From: Bradyrhizobium sp. MOS002 | GTDB taxonomy: Bacteria; Pseudomonadota; Alphaproteobacteria; Rhizobiales; Xanthobacteraceae | Direction of reading: 5' to 3' | Assembly (NCBI RefSeq): GCF_003020115.1 | Contig: NZ_PYFX01000029.1 | Location: 1 to 37,960 of the forward strand | DNA: 37,960 nucleotides | Made by a program: the position numbers and the translations under genes | Shown: one piece after another, positions 16,310-24,819 of the stretch | Layout of the letters: every line of letters starts with the position of its first letter | Numbering within the stretch: position 1 is the first letter of the stretch | Notes under the pieces: generated by a model | Seen by the model: the letters and a program-made list of their open reading frames with translations, nothing else | What the model was told of the DNA's origin: nothing | The model's database searches: none

Positions 16310-17497
16310 ATGACCGTTCGCGCGGGCCGGGAATTTCTGGCCATCCCCGGGCCCACCACGATGCCCGACGAGGTGCTGCGGGCGATGCATCGTCCGGCGA
16401 TCGACATCTACTCCAAGCAGATGACCGATCTGACCGAGAGCCTGCTCAGCGACATCTCGAAACTGTTTGCGACCAAGGGCAAGTCCTACATCTACATCGC
16501 CAACGGACACGGCGCCTGGGAAGCGGCGCTGAGCAACGTGCTGTCGCGCGGCGACAAGGTGCTGGTGCTCGAAAGCGGACGGTTCGCGATCGGCTGGGGC
16601 AACGCCGCAGCCCTGATGGGCGCCGAGGTCGAGGTGCTCAAGGGCGACTGGCGCCGCGCGGTGCGACCGCACGAGGTCGAGGAGCGCCTGCGCCGCGACA
16701 AGGAGCACACCATCAAGGCCGTCGTCGTCGTCCAGGTCGACACGGCCTCGGGCGTGCAGAACGACATCGAGGCGATCGGCAAGGCGATCAAGGCGAGCGG
16801 CCATCCGGCGCTGTACATGGTCGACACTGTCGCCTCGCTCGGCTGCATGCCGTTCGAAATGGACAAATGGGGCATCGACGTTGCGATGTCGGGCTCGCAG
16901 AAGGGCCTGATGACGCCGCCCGGCCTCGGCTTCGTCGCGGCCAACGCGCGCGCGCTCGAGGTGCAGAGGAAGGCCAACATGTCGACGCCCTATTGGAGCT
17001 GGAGCGAGCGCGAGGGCAGCGAGCATTATCGCAAATATGCCGGCACCGCGCCGGTGCATCTGCTGTTCGCGCTGCGCCAGGCGATCGACCTGCTGCACGA
17101 GGAAGGGCTGGAGAACGCCTTCCGCCGGCACAGCCTGCTCGCCGAGGCCGCACGCCGCGCCGTCGGCGCGTGGTCCGAAGGCCAGGTGCTCGGCTTCAAC
17201 GTCGCGGAAGCCAGCGAACGCTCCAACACCGTGACCACGGTGACCATGAGCAACGGCCACGATCCGGCAATCCTGCAACGCTATTGCAAGGAGAAGTGCG
17301 GCGTCGTGCTCGGCACCGGCATCGGCGATCTCTCGGGACAAGCCTTCCGCATCGCCCATATGGGCCACGTCAACGCCCCGATGCTGCTCGGCACGTTGGG
17401 CGTGATCGAGATCGGCCTGAACGCGCTGAAGATCCCGCACGGCAAAGGCGGGCTCGAAGCGGCGGTCGCGTATCTTGGCGAAGAGGTGGCGGTTTAG
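16310..17497 (+). CDS. Class V aminotransferase (serine-glyoxylate aminotransferase-like)
   Basis: A 395-aa PLP enzyme of fold type I, class V. The N-terminus has the family signature IPGPTTMPDEVLRAMHRP. The cofactor site shows VDTVASLG (Asp172 for the pyridine nitrogen) and SGSQKGLM with Lys198 as the Schiff-base lysine, followed by PPGLGFVA. A late FRIAHMGH carries the carboxylate-binding Arg. The best fit is serine-glyoxylate or alanine-glyoxylate aminotransferase, which makes glycine from glyoxylate and is used in serine-cycle or photorespiration-like routes. No serine-cycle genes are adjacent, so the role is open. It is monocistronic by context. Confidence 0.9.
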   Translation: MTVRAGREFLAIPGPTTMPDEVLRAMHRPAIDIYSKQMTDLTESLLSDISKLFATKGKSYIYIANGHGAWEAALSNVLSRGDKVLVLESGRFAIGWGNAAALMGAEVEVLKGDWRRAVRPHEVEERLRRDKEHTIKAVVVVQVDTASGVQNDIEAIGKAIKASGHPALYMVDTVASLGCMPFEMDKWGIDVAMSGSQKGLMTPPGLGFVAANARALEVQRKANMSTPYWSWSEREGSEHYRKYAGTAPVHLLFALRQAIDLLHEEGLENAFRRHSLLAEAARRAVGAWSEGQVLGFNVAEASERSNTVTTVTMSNGHDPAILQRYCKEKCGVVLGTGIGDLSGQAFRIAHMGHVNAPMLLGTLGVIEIGLNALKIPHGKGGLEAAVAYLGEEVAV

Positions 17498-17530
17498 GCG
17501 GAACACTCTGCTGTAACCCCACACTCCCTT

Positions 17531-17671
17531 GTCGTCCCGGCGAAGGCCGGGACCCATACCGCGTGATCCATCCGTGACGCACGGTGCCCGTACCGCGGAA
17601 AGACCTTTTAACTGCGAGTCTTCGCCAAACCCCTTCCTGGGGTTATGGGTCCCGGCCTTCGCCGGGACGAC
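17531..17671. repeat. Long intergenic hairpin repeat, family C, copy 1
   Basis: A 141-bp element with outer arms GTCGTCCCGGCGAAGGCCGG and CCGGCCTTCGCCGGGACGAC. Extended arms read GGGACCCATAcC and GGgTTATGGGTCCC, with an internal unit containing GTACCGCGG and CCTTTTAACT. It starts 33 bp after the aminotransferase stop codon. A second copy with a changed right arm is at 22703-22862. Confidence 0.85.
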
Positions 17672-17720
17672 GGCGGAGTTTGTGGTCGCGCCGGGCCTCA
17701 TACTCGCAGCCGCCTAAGAT

Positions 17721-18827
17721 TCACCGCGGCACGCGATACGCCGCGACCTGCGCCCTCAACTCATTCAGCGACGCAAGCGGCGCCTTCGGATCCACCCGAT
17801 ACTCCCCACGCGCCAGCCACGACAGCACCTTCGCGTCCACCACCGGCGAATGGTGGATGACGTCGCCGTAATTGTCGAGGTCGTGCGTCACGTCCTTGAT
17901 CGCGCGGAAATCGTACAGGCGCACATTGGGAAGCTGCGTCAGGCGCTGCGCAATGACGGCCGTTAGGTCGTAAACGATCTTCAGCGTCGCGGGCGAAGCG
18001 TCGCGCATCGCGACGAATTGCAGGATCGAATAGGGCGGGAAGTAGATGTCGAAGGTCACGTCCGGATGGCGCGCGATCAGGCCGACGGCGTCATGCTCGA
18101 AATGCCGCGCCATGACGTCGTAACGATAGCCTTCGCCGAGAAAGCGGCTGCGTACGGGATCGGTGATATAGGCGAAGGCAGCGAGCGTCCTTTTCGCATT
18201 GTAGGCGCGCGCGAGGTCGATATCGCGCGGCAGCGCATAGATGTCGTCGACGTCGAAGAGCGCAAACTTCACAGGCAGAAAAGGCGCCGCCCGGGTCAGC
18301 GGCTGCCGCAGCGGCGGGACCGATCGCAGCAATGCGAACAGAGATTCCTTCGCCATCGCCGCGCTGAACAGATAGGACGCGATCCCCTTGGCCGTCCCGC
18401 GATAGAGATCGGCAGAGAGATAAGGATCGGTCTCGATGTCGGCGGCATCGACAAAGATGAAATCGTCCATCGCCCAGATCACGCGCCTTGCGCCGCGGTC
18501 GATTGCCTGCTCCAGCACAAAACCCTGCTGGCGCGAATTGGACCCGGTCATCGCCAGCTTGAGCGAGTGCACGCCGAGCGCGTGGTCGATGTCGCTCTGG
18601 CGGAAATGGATCGCGAGCGAGGTGCCCATGAACGCGGTGTCGAACGACTGGCTGCGGATCAGCCCGGCATTCTGCACGCGCGTGTCGTCGGAATAGAACG
18701 GTGCGACGAGACGCGAGGGGCGAAACAGCTGCAGGGGATCGACGACGTAAGTAAGGGCAGCCGCACCGAGCACGCACGCGATGCTCGCGAGGAGAAGACG
18801 CCCTGGATGTGTGAACGCGCCTCGCAT
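17721..18827 (-). CDS. Membrane-anchored SGNH-like protein paired with MBOAT
   Basis: A 368-aa protein. Residues about 8-30 form an N-terminal membrane helix. Residues 64-70 (TAFMGTS) followed by LAIHFRQ look like the first SGNH/GDSL block, with Ser70 as the possible nucleophile. RRVIWAMDDFIFVDA resembles a second strand. The C-terminal DLDNYGDVIHHSP could supply the Asp-His pair. The start codon overlaps the stop of the MBOAT gene by one base (TGATG), so the two are translationally coupled. Such pairs, as with AlgI-AlgJ/AlgX or DltB-DltD, O-acylate an exported polymer. Catalytic assignment is an inference from position, not a verified alignment. Confidence 0.7.
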   Translation of the reverse strand: MRGAFTHPGRLLLASIACVLGAAALTYVVDPLQLFRPSRLVAPFYSDDTRVQNAGLIRSQSFDTAFMGTSLAIHFRQSDIDHALGVHSLKLAMTGSNSRQQGFVLEQAIDRGARRVIWAMDDFIFVDAADIETDPYLSADLYRGTAKGIASYLFSAAMAKESLFALLRSVPPLRQPLTRAAPFLPVKFALFDVDDIYALPRDIDLARAYNAKRTLAAFAYITDPVRSRFLGEGYRYDVMARHFEHDAVGLIARHPDVTFDIYFPPYSILQFVAMRDASPATLKIVYDLTAVIAQRLTQLPNVRLYDFRAIKDVTHDLDNYGDVIHHSPVVDAKVLSWLARGEYRVDPKAPLASLNELRAQVAAYRVPR

Positions 18828-20263
18828 CAGAACCGGAAATAGATGAATTCGCTGTGGCTCTGGATGCCCAGAATCCCGAACGCAAGCACCAGCGACGCGC
18901 CATAGAGGACCAGCGGCCGCGTCCGTCCGGCCATCAGGCCGTCGCCGACCCTGCGATTGGCGTGGTCGTATCCCATGAGTCCTTGCGTGTTCGGCGCCAG
19001 CCACACCAGCGCGGCATAAATTGCGACCATCACCGACGCCGCAATCTCGTCGCGGCCGAAGGCGATGTTCGAGGGGTCGACCATCGCATTCAGAATCCGC
19101 ATGGCCCAATCGACCCGTTCGGCACGGAAGAAGACCCAGGCCACAACGACGGCGAGAAATGTCAGCACGGCCCCGACGACGCGCGTTGGGCGCGCGAGCA
19201 ACTTCGGAACATTCGGCACCAGCGCGTTGAAAGCGTGATTGACGCAGAGATAGGCGCCGTGCAGCCCGCCCCAAATGACAAAAGTCCAGGCCGCGCCGTG
19301 CCAGAGCCCGCCGAGCAGCATCGTGAGCATCAAATTGACGTAACGGAGCACGCGGCCGCGCCTGTTACCCCCGAGCGGGATGTAGAGATAGTCGCGCAGG
19401 AAGTGCGACAGCGTCATGTGCCAGCGCCGCCAGAACTCGACGATGCTGGTGGCCTTGTAGGGCGAGTTGAAATTTACGGGTAAGAAGATGCCGAACATCA
19501 GCGATATTCCGATCGCCATGTCCGAATAGCCGGAGAAGTCGAAATAGAGCTGGAACGTGTAGGCGAGTGTTCCGAGCCAGGCCTGGTCGAAGCTCGGCGC
19601 GCGCGCATCGAAGGCGAGCGCCACCAGCGGCTGGATGCCGTCGGCGAGGCACGTCTTCTTGAACAGGCCGATCGCGAAGATGATGAGGCCGCACAGGATC
19701 AGATGCGCATGCGGATGCTTGGTTTCCTCCCGTTCGAATTGCGGGATCATGTCCTTGTGGTGGAGGATCGGTCCCGCGATCAGGTGCGGAAAGTATGTCA
19801 CGAACAGCGCGTAGTGCGGCAGCGCATAGGCCGCGACCTGCCCGCGCCAGGCGTCGACCAGGAACGCGATCTGGGTGAATGTGTAGAAGGAGATGCCGAC
19901 CGGCAGCAGGATGTGGACCGCAAAGTGCGTGCCGGCCAGTGCATTGATGTTCTCGATGACGAAGCCGGCATATTTGAAGATGCCGAGCACGAGCAGATCG
20001 CCGGCGACGCCGAGGGCGAGCGCCGCCTTTCGTTGCGACGGAGCAAGCTTCGCCACGATGAGGAGGTGGCCTATGCCGTAGTTGAAGGCGATCGATATCA
20101 GCAACAGGGCCACGAACTGCCAATTGCCGATGGCATAGAAGGCGAGCGAGGCCGCCGCCAGCCAGATCACCGGGGCCAGATTGCTGCGCCGCCCGAGCCA
20201 GAAATAGCCGGCCAGCGCGGCCGGCAGGAACAGCAGGATGAATGGGTAGGAATTGAACAGCAT
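18827..20263 (-). CDS. MBOAT family membrane O-acyltransferase (AlgI-like)
   Basis: A 478-aa polytopic protein with about ten hydrophobic segments. The MBOAT signature is clear: FDFSGYSDMAIGISLMFGI, EFWRRWHMTLSHFLRDYLYIPLGGNRRG, and LLGGLWHGAAWTFVIWGGLHG. His322 of WHGAAW is the conserved catalytic His of the family, and His335 follows in GGLHG. The family passes acyl groups, often acetyl, from the cytoplasm to an exported glycan or teichoic acid. The downstream coupled SGNH-like gene would complete the transfer outside. Which polymer is modified is not shown; no exopolysaccharide synthase gene is in the window. Confidence 0.93.
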   Translation of the reverse strand: MLFNSYPFILLFLPAALAGYFWLGRRSNLAPVIWLAAASLAFYAIGNWQFVALLLISIAFNYGIGHLLIVAKLAPSQRKAALALGVAGDLLVLGIFKYAGFVIENINALAGTHFAVHILLPVGISFYTFTQIAFLVDAWRGQVAAYALPHYALFVTYFPHLIAGPILHHKDMIPQFEREETKHPHAHLILCGLIIFAIGLFKKTCLADGIQPLVALAFDARAPSFDQAWLGTLAYTFQLYFDFSGYSDMAIGISLMFGIFLPVNFNSPYKATSIVEFWRRWHMTLSHFLRDYLYIPLGGNRRGRVLRYVNLMLTMLLGGLWHGAAWTFVIWGGLHGAYLCVNHAFNALVPNVPKLLARPTRVVGAVLTFLAVVVAWVFFRAERVDWAMRILNAMVDPSNIAFGRDEIAASVMVAIYAALVWLAPNTQGLMGYDHANRRVGDGLMAGRTRPLVLYGASLVLAFGILGIQSHSEFIYFRF

Positions 20264-20589
20264 CAGGCTGGACCGGCGGCGGGGATAGGGAGCCTAAAGC
20301 ATAGAAGGGACCGATCAACAACCCGGCGACTTGGCGCAGTCCTTGGCGTAGTCCTTGGCGCGGTGGCGCTGGCAATTCGTGGAATCAGGACGATATAAGG
20401 CAGGACGCATCTTCCCCCTCTCCCCGCCTGCGGGGAGAGGGTCGGGGTGAGGGGGAGTCTCCGCGAGGACGGTGACAGCGAGACGCGCGGAGAGTCCCCC
20501 CCCCCCCGATTGCATCTTCGATGCAATCCGACCTCTCCCCGCAAGCGGGGAGAGGTGAAAGAACGCCGACGCATCTGAATGAGGATCGA
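20264..20589. other. 326-bp divergent intergenic region filled mostly by repeat D
   Basis: This region lies between the divergent MBOAT and oligopeptidase genes. It holds repeat D (20411-20556) and, nearer the MBOAT gene, a T/G-rich stretch with three tandem copies of TTGGCGxAGT/CGGT-like sequence (about 20331-20365). No small gene is convincing. Confidence 0.5.
20411..20556. repeat. Composite repeat D with three hairpins and a C12 tract
   Basis: Three perfect hairpins are present: CCTCTCCCCG / CGGGGAGAGG (20417-20440), GATTGCAT / ATGCAATC with a CTTCG loop (20508-20528), and ACCTCTCCCCGC / GCGGGGAGAGGT (20531-20556). The first and third arms share sequence, as in a long mobile-like intergenic element. 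A run of 12 C residues occupies 20496-20507. The end lies 33 bp before the GTG start of the peptidase gene, so it sits in the leader region. Confidence 0.75.
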
Positions 20590-22695
20590 GTGACACAAGC
20601 CAAAACACCTTCGCAGCCCCCCGTCGCCCCGCGCCGGCTGCATTCCTTCACCCGGCACGGGATTACCGTGATCGACGACTATGCCTGGCTGAAGGACGAG
20701 AAATGGCAGGAGGTGCTGCGCGACCCCGCGGTGCTCGATCCCGACATCCGCAAATATCTCGATGAAGAAAATGGCTACACCGAGAGCCTGCTCGGCCACA
20801 CCGCAGCCCTCCAGAAGACGCTGGTGCGCGAGATGCGGGGGCGGATCAAGGAGGATGATTCCAGCGTGCCGTCGCCCGACGGTGAGTTCGCCTATTTCCG
20901 CAAATTCCGCGAAGGCGGCCAGCACGAGCTGTTCGGCCGCATGCCGCGCGATGGCGGCGAGGGCCACATCGTGCTCGACGGCGATGCGCTCGCCAAGGAC
21001 CATGACTACTTCAAATTCGGCGGCAGCCGGCACTCCAACGACCACAAGCTGCAGGCCTGGAGCGCCGACACCAAGGGCTCGGAATATTTCTCCATCCGCG
21101 TGCGTGACTGGGCGACCGGAAGGGACCTTGACGACGTCGTCGAGGAGACCGACGGCGGCGTGGTCTGGAGCAAGGATGCGAAGTCCTTCTTCTATGTGAA
21201 GCTCGACGACAATCATCGCCCGATGCAGGTGTGGCGGCATAAGCTCGGCACCAAGCAGGCCGACGACACGCTGGTCTACGAAGAGCAGGATTCCGGCTGG
21301 TTCACCCATCTGCACGAGAGCACCAGCGGCCGCTTCTGCGTCATCGCGGGCGGCGACCACGAGACCTCCGAGCAGCGGCTGATCGACCTCGCCCATCCCG
21401 ACGCACCGCCGCGCCTCGTCGCGGCACGCGAGGAAGGCGTGCAATATTCGCTGGCCGACCGTGGCGACGAACTCTTCATCCTCACCAACGCCGACAGCGC
21501 CATCGACTTCAAGATCGTCACCGCACCGCTCGCCTCACCCGAGCGCAAGAACTGGCGCGATCTGATCCCGTATCGTCCCGGCATCTACATCATCGATCTC
21601 GATCTCTACGCCGGCCACATGGTGCGGCTGGAGCGCGCCAATGCGCTGCCGTCGATCGTGATCCGCGACCTCGCGACCAAGGAAGAGCACGCCATCGCCT
21701 TTGACGAGGCGGCCTATTCGCTCGACACGATGGGCTCCTACGAGTTCGAGACGACGAATTTGCGTTTCGCCTATTCGTCGATGACGACGCCGTCGGAAGT
21801 CTATGACTACGACATGGTCAAGCGCACGCGCACCCTGCGCAAGCGCCAGGAGATCCCGTCCGGCCACAATGCGGCCGACTACGTCACCACGCGCATCATG
21901 GCAAAGGCGCATGACGGCGCCGAGGTGCCGGTCTCGATCCTCCATCGCCGCGGGCTCAAGCTCGACGGCGCGGCGCCGCTGCTGCTCTACGGCTACGGCT
22001 CCTACGGCATGGCGATGCCGGCCTCGTTCAGCGCCAACCGGCTGTCGCTGGTCGACCGTGGCTTCGTCTACGCCATCGCCCATATCCGGGGTGGCGCCGA
22101 CAAGGGCTGGGGCTGGTATCTCGACGGCAAGCGCGAGAAGAAGACGAATTCGTTCGACGATTTCTCAGCCAGCGCCCGCGCCCTGATCGATGCGAAGTAC
22201 ACCAGTGCAAAGCGCATCATCGGCCACGGTGGCTCGGCCGGCGGCATGCTGATGGGCGCGGTGGCGAACCGCGCCGGCGAATTGTTCGCCGGCATCGTCG
22301 CCGAAGTGCCGTTCGTCGACGTGCTCAACACCATGCTCGACGACACGCTGCCGCTGACGCCGCCGGAATGGCCGGAATGGGGCAACCCGATCGAGAGCGA
22401 GAAGGATTTCCGCACCATCCTGTCCTATTCGCCCTACGACAATGTCGCGGCGAAAGACTATCCGGCGATCCTGGCGATGGGCGGACTGACTGATCCGCGC
22501 GTGACCTATTGGGAGCCCGCCAAATGGATCGCGCGGCTGCGCACGACCATGAGTGGCGGCGGCCCGGTGTTGCTACGCACCAACATGGGCGCCGGCCATG
22601 GCGGCGCCTCGGGGCGCTTCAACCGGCTGGATGAAGTCGCGATCGTGTATGCGTTCGCGCTGTGGGCGGCGGGAATGGCGGAGGCCGGGGTGTAG
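20590..22695 (+). CDS. ptrB: Oligopeptidase B-type serine peptidase (family S9A)
   Basis: The frame is open back to 20521, but those codons come from repeat D, so the GTG at 20590 (GAGGA just upstream) is chosen, giving 701 aa, the usual size for oligopeptidase B. An N-terminal seven-bladed propeller (about 70-420) precedes an alpha/beta-hydrolase domain. Catalytic residues are visible: Ser549 in GHGGSAGGM, Asp635 in GLTDPRV and His670 in GAGHGG. The family cleaves short peptides after Arg or Lys in the cytoplasm. No signal peptide is seen. It is flanked by repeats D and C2, consistent with a single-gene unit. Confidence 0.92.
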   Translation: MTQAKTPSQPPVAPRRLHSFTRHGITVIDDYAWLKDEKWQEVLRDPAVLDPDIRKYLDEENGYTESLLGHTAALQKTLVREMRGRIKEDDSSVPSPDGEFAYFRKFREGGQHELFGRMPRDGGEGHIVLDGDALAKDHDYFKFGGSRHSNDHKLQAWSADTKGSEYFSIRVRDWATGRDLDDVVEETDGGVVWSKDAKSFFYVKLDDNHRPMQVWRHKLGTKQADDTLVYEEQDSGWFTHLHESTSGRFCVIAGGDHETSEQRLIDLAHPDAPPRLVAAREEGVQYSLADRGDELFILTNADSAIDFKIVTAPLASPERKNWRDLIPYRPGIYIIDLDLYAGHMVRLERANALPSIVIRDLATKEEHAIAFDEAAYSLDTMGSYEFETTNLRFAYSSMTTPSEVYDYDMVKRTRTLRKRQEIPSGHNAADYVTTRIMAKAHDGAEVPVSILHRRGLKLDGAAPLLLYGYGSYGMAMPASFSANRLSLVDRGFVYAIAHIRGGADKGWGWYLDGKREKKTNSFDDFSASARALIDAKYTSAKRIIGHGGSAGGMLMGAVANRAGELFAGIVAEVPFVDVLNTMLDDTLPLTPPEWPEWGNPIESEKDFRTILSYSPYDNVAAKDYPAILAMGGLTDPRVTYWEPAKWIARLRTTMSGGGPVLLRTNMGAGHGGASGRFNRLDEVAIVYAFALWAAGMAEAGV

Positions 22696-22702
22696 GCACA
22701 GT

Positions 22703-22862
22703 GTCGTCCCGGCGAAGGCCGGGACCCATACCGCGTGATCCATCAGCAATTCGCCGGGAGTAGTACCGCGGGAGGCCTTTTAACTCCTAGTTTTCGCCAA
22801 ACTGCTCCCTGGGGTTATGGGTCTCGGCCCCCGTGCGCAATTGCGCACTAGGCCGGGACGAC
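22703..22862. repeat. Long intergenic hairpin repeat, family C, copy 2, with altered right arm
   Basis: This copy shares the outer arm GTCGTCCCGGCGAAGGCCGG and the internal units of copy 1 (17531-17671). The right arm carries about 20 extra bases that include the perfect 16-bp palindrome GTGCGCAATTGCGCAC at 22833-22848, breaking the pairing before GGCCGGGACGAC. It begins 8 bp after the peptidase stop codon. Confidence 0.82.
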
Positions 22863-22914
22863 CCCTTGTCTGTTTGGCGGCAGTGATGGTCAAACAGCAA
22901 AACTTAACTCCGCC

Positions 22915-24006
22915 TTACATCGCCCCATGCGCCTCGACATACAGCGCATACACCGAGTGCGAGCTTGCCATATAAAGGCGGTTGTTCTTCGGGCCGCCGA
23001 AGCAGAGATTGGCGCAGCGTTCGGGCAGCTTGATGAAGGCGAGCGGCTTGCCGTCCGCGTTGAACACCATCACGCCGTCGAGATCCTCCGACTTGCCCTT
23101 GAGCTGATACACCTTGCGGCCGGCGATTTCGGTCGGCTCGGATTGCAGCGCGCCGTTGGAGCCCCAGCCGCACCAGAGATTGCCGTCGCGGTCGACGCGA
23201 AAACCGTCGAGCGAGGCCTGGTCGGCGGCGTCGATCAGCTTGGTCTTGCCGCTGAGCGAACCGTCGTCGCCGACATTGTAGCTCCAGATGCTGCGGTTGG
23301 GCGTCCCCTTCCACTCGACGATGTAGAGCTTCTTCTCGTCCGGCGAGAAGGCGAGGCCGTTCGGATTGACGAGGTCGGTGAGCACGGCGGTGAGCTTGCC
23401 GTCCTTGGCGATGCGGTAGACGTTGGTGGTGGCCTGCTCGGCCTTTTCCTTCTTGCCCTCCCATTCGCCGTTGATGCCGAACAGCGGGTCGGTGAACCAG
23501 ATGCTGTCGTCGGATTTCACCACGATGTCGTTCGGCGAATTCAGCCGCTTGCCCTCGAACTTGTCGGCCAGCACGGTGATCTTGCCGTCCTTCTCGGTGC
23601 GGGTGATGCGGCGGGTGACCGAGTGCTCGCAGCTGACGAGGCGGCCCTGGCGGTCGCGCGCATTGCCGTTGGCGTAGTTGGCATTGGCGCGGAACACGCT
23701 GGTCTGCCCGGTCTTCTCGTCGAACTTCATGATCCGGTTGTTGGGAATGTCCGAGAACAGCAGATAGCCGCCTTCGGGGAAATAGGCGGGGCCTTCGGCC
23801 CAGCGCATGCCGGTTGCGACCTGCTCGACCGTCGAGGAATAGAGCCGGTATTTTCCAAAGCTCGGATCGAGGATCTGGACGGCGGGATCGGGATAGCGCT
23901 GGTTGGGCGTGAACGGAAACGACTGGGCACCGGCGGCGCGGGCGAAAAGCGTGGAAGCGGCCGCCGCGCCAGCGCCGGCCAAGAGGTTGCGTCGCGTGAA
24001 ATTCAT
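22915..24006 (-). CDS. TAT-exported SMP-30/gluconolactonase-like protein
   Basis: A 363-aa protein from the ATG at 24006, behind a strong GGGAGGA on the minus strand. The N-terminus MNFTRRNLLAGAGAAAAS is a twin-arginine signal ending at AAGAQ. The propeller follows with SMP-30 metal ligands visible: Glu71 in AEGPAYFPEGGYLLFSD, an Asn in LNSPNDIVV, Asn in VNPNGLAFSPDEKKLY and an Asp in ASLDGFRVDRDGNLW. Members hydrolyse sugar lactones using a divalent metal. Export through TAT places it in the periplasm, where it would open a lactone before uptake. It is the last gene of the six-gene operon, 83 bp beyond the RraA gene. Confidence 0.9.
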   Translation of the reverse strand: MNFTRRNLLAGAGAAAASTLFARAAGAQSFPFTPNQRYPDPAVQILDPSFGKYRLYSSTVEQVATGMRWAEGPAYFPEGGYLLFSDIPNNRIMKFDEKTGQTSVFRANANYANGNARDRQGRLVSCEHSVTRRITRTEKDGKITVLADKFEGKRLNSPNDIVVKSDDSIWFTDPLFGINGEWEGKKEKAEQATTNVYRIAKDGKLTAVLTDLVNPNGLAFSPDEKKLYIVEWKGTPNRSIWSYNVGDDGSLSGKTKLIDAADQASLDGFRVDRDGNLWCGWGSNGALQSEPTEIAGRKVYQLKGKSEDLDGVMVFNADGKPLAFIKLPERCANLCFGGPKNNRLYMASSHSVYALYVEAHGAM

Positions 24007-24028
24007 GGAGTCCTCCCTGAGTGATTTA

Positions 24029-24054
24029 AGGCCGGCGCTCGATGGGGCCGGCCT
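24029..24054 (-). terminator. Intercistronic hairpin in the sugar-acid operon
   Basis: Stem AGGCCGGC / GCCGGCCT with a 10-base loop. On the minus strand it is followed by TTAAATC, a weak U-rich tail. It lies between the RraA-type gene and the SMP-30 gene and could reduce or attenuate read-through into the last gene. Confidence 0.5.
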
Positions 24055-24089
24055 GTTTCTTGAAAAGATTTGGTGCTGGCGCGTGGCCT

Positions 24090-24809
24090 TTACCGGCCGT
24101 TCGCCTTCCGCCATGCGGCGAAGTCGGTGAGCGTCTGCGGGTCGGTCGCCGGATAGAGACCGAAAATGCCGCGGCCCTTGTTGACTTCCTCGGTGACGAA
24201 GTCTTCGAACGCGGTCATCTCGAAGGTCTCGTTGGCGATCTCGTCCGCGAGATGCGCGGGGATCACGATCACGCCGTCGCTGTCGCCGAGAATGACGTCG
24301 CCGGGAAACACCGGCGCGTCACCGCAGCCGATGGGAACGTTGATCTCGATGGCGTGATGCAGTGTCAAATTAGTCGGCGCGCTCGGGCGGTGGTGGTAGG
24401 CGGGGATACCCAGCTTGGCGATCTCGGCCGAGTCGCGAAAACCGCCGTCGGTGACGACACCGGCGACACCGCGCTTCATCAAGCGCGTGACCAGGATCGC
24501 TCCGGCGGAAGCGGCGCGCGCGTCCTTGCGGCTGTCCATCACCAGCACGCTGCCTGCCGGGCAATCCTCGACCGCCTTGCGCTGCGGATGGGAGCGGTCC
24601 TTGAAGACCTCGATGGTGTTGAGATCCTCGCGGGCCGGCATATAGCGCAGGGTGAAGGCTTCACCGACCATGGTCGGCTGGTCGGCACTGAGCGGGTGCA
24701 CATCCTGGATCATCTGGATGCGCAGGCCGCGCTTGAACAGCGCGGTGGCGACGGTGGCGGTGGAGACGGTTTTGAGCTTGTTGCGTGTGGCTTCGCTAAG
24801 TTTGGTCAT
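24090..24809 (-). CDS. RraA/HMG-aldolase family protein
   Basis: A 239-aa protein. The RraA-like fold shows STATVATALFKRG near the start and the pyruvate-aldolase signature AGAILVTRLMKRGVAGVVTDGGFRDSAEI, where Arg-Asp binds the metal-bound substrate, as in 4-hydroxy-4-methyl-2-oxoglutarate aldolase. GDAPVFPGDVILGDSDGVIVIPA is the conserved C-terminal strand pair. The RNase E inhibitor RraA shares the fold, but the operon context with a dehydratase points to cleavage of a 2-keto acid that releases pyruvate. It starts 10 bp after the dehydratase stop codon, so it is cotranscribed. The exact substrate is unknown. Confidence 0.88.
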   Translation of the reverse strand: MTKLSEATRNKLKTVSTATVATALFKRGLRIQMIQDVHPLSADQPTMVGEAFTLRYMPAREDLNTIEVFKDRSHPQRKAVEDCPAGSVLVMDSRKDARAASAGAILVTRLMKRGVAGVVTDGGFRDSAEIAKLGIPAYHHRPSAPTNLTLHHAIEINVPIGCGDAPVFPGDVILGDSDGVIVIPAHLADEIANETFEMTAFEDFVTEEVNKGRGIFGLYPATDPQTLTDFAAWRKANGR

Positions 24810-24819
24810 CTCACACTCT

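Noticed and set aside
20521..20589. Upstream ATG extending the peptidase by 23 residues
   Set aside because: The codons derive from hairpin repeat D, and the GTG at 20590 gives the normal family length.
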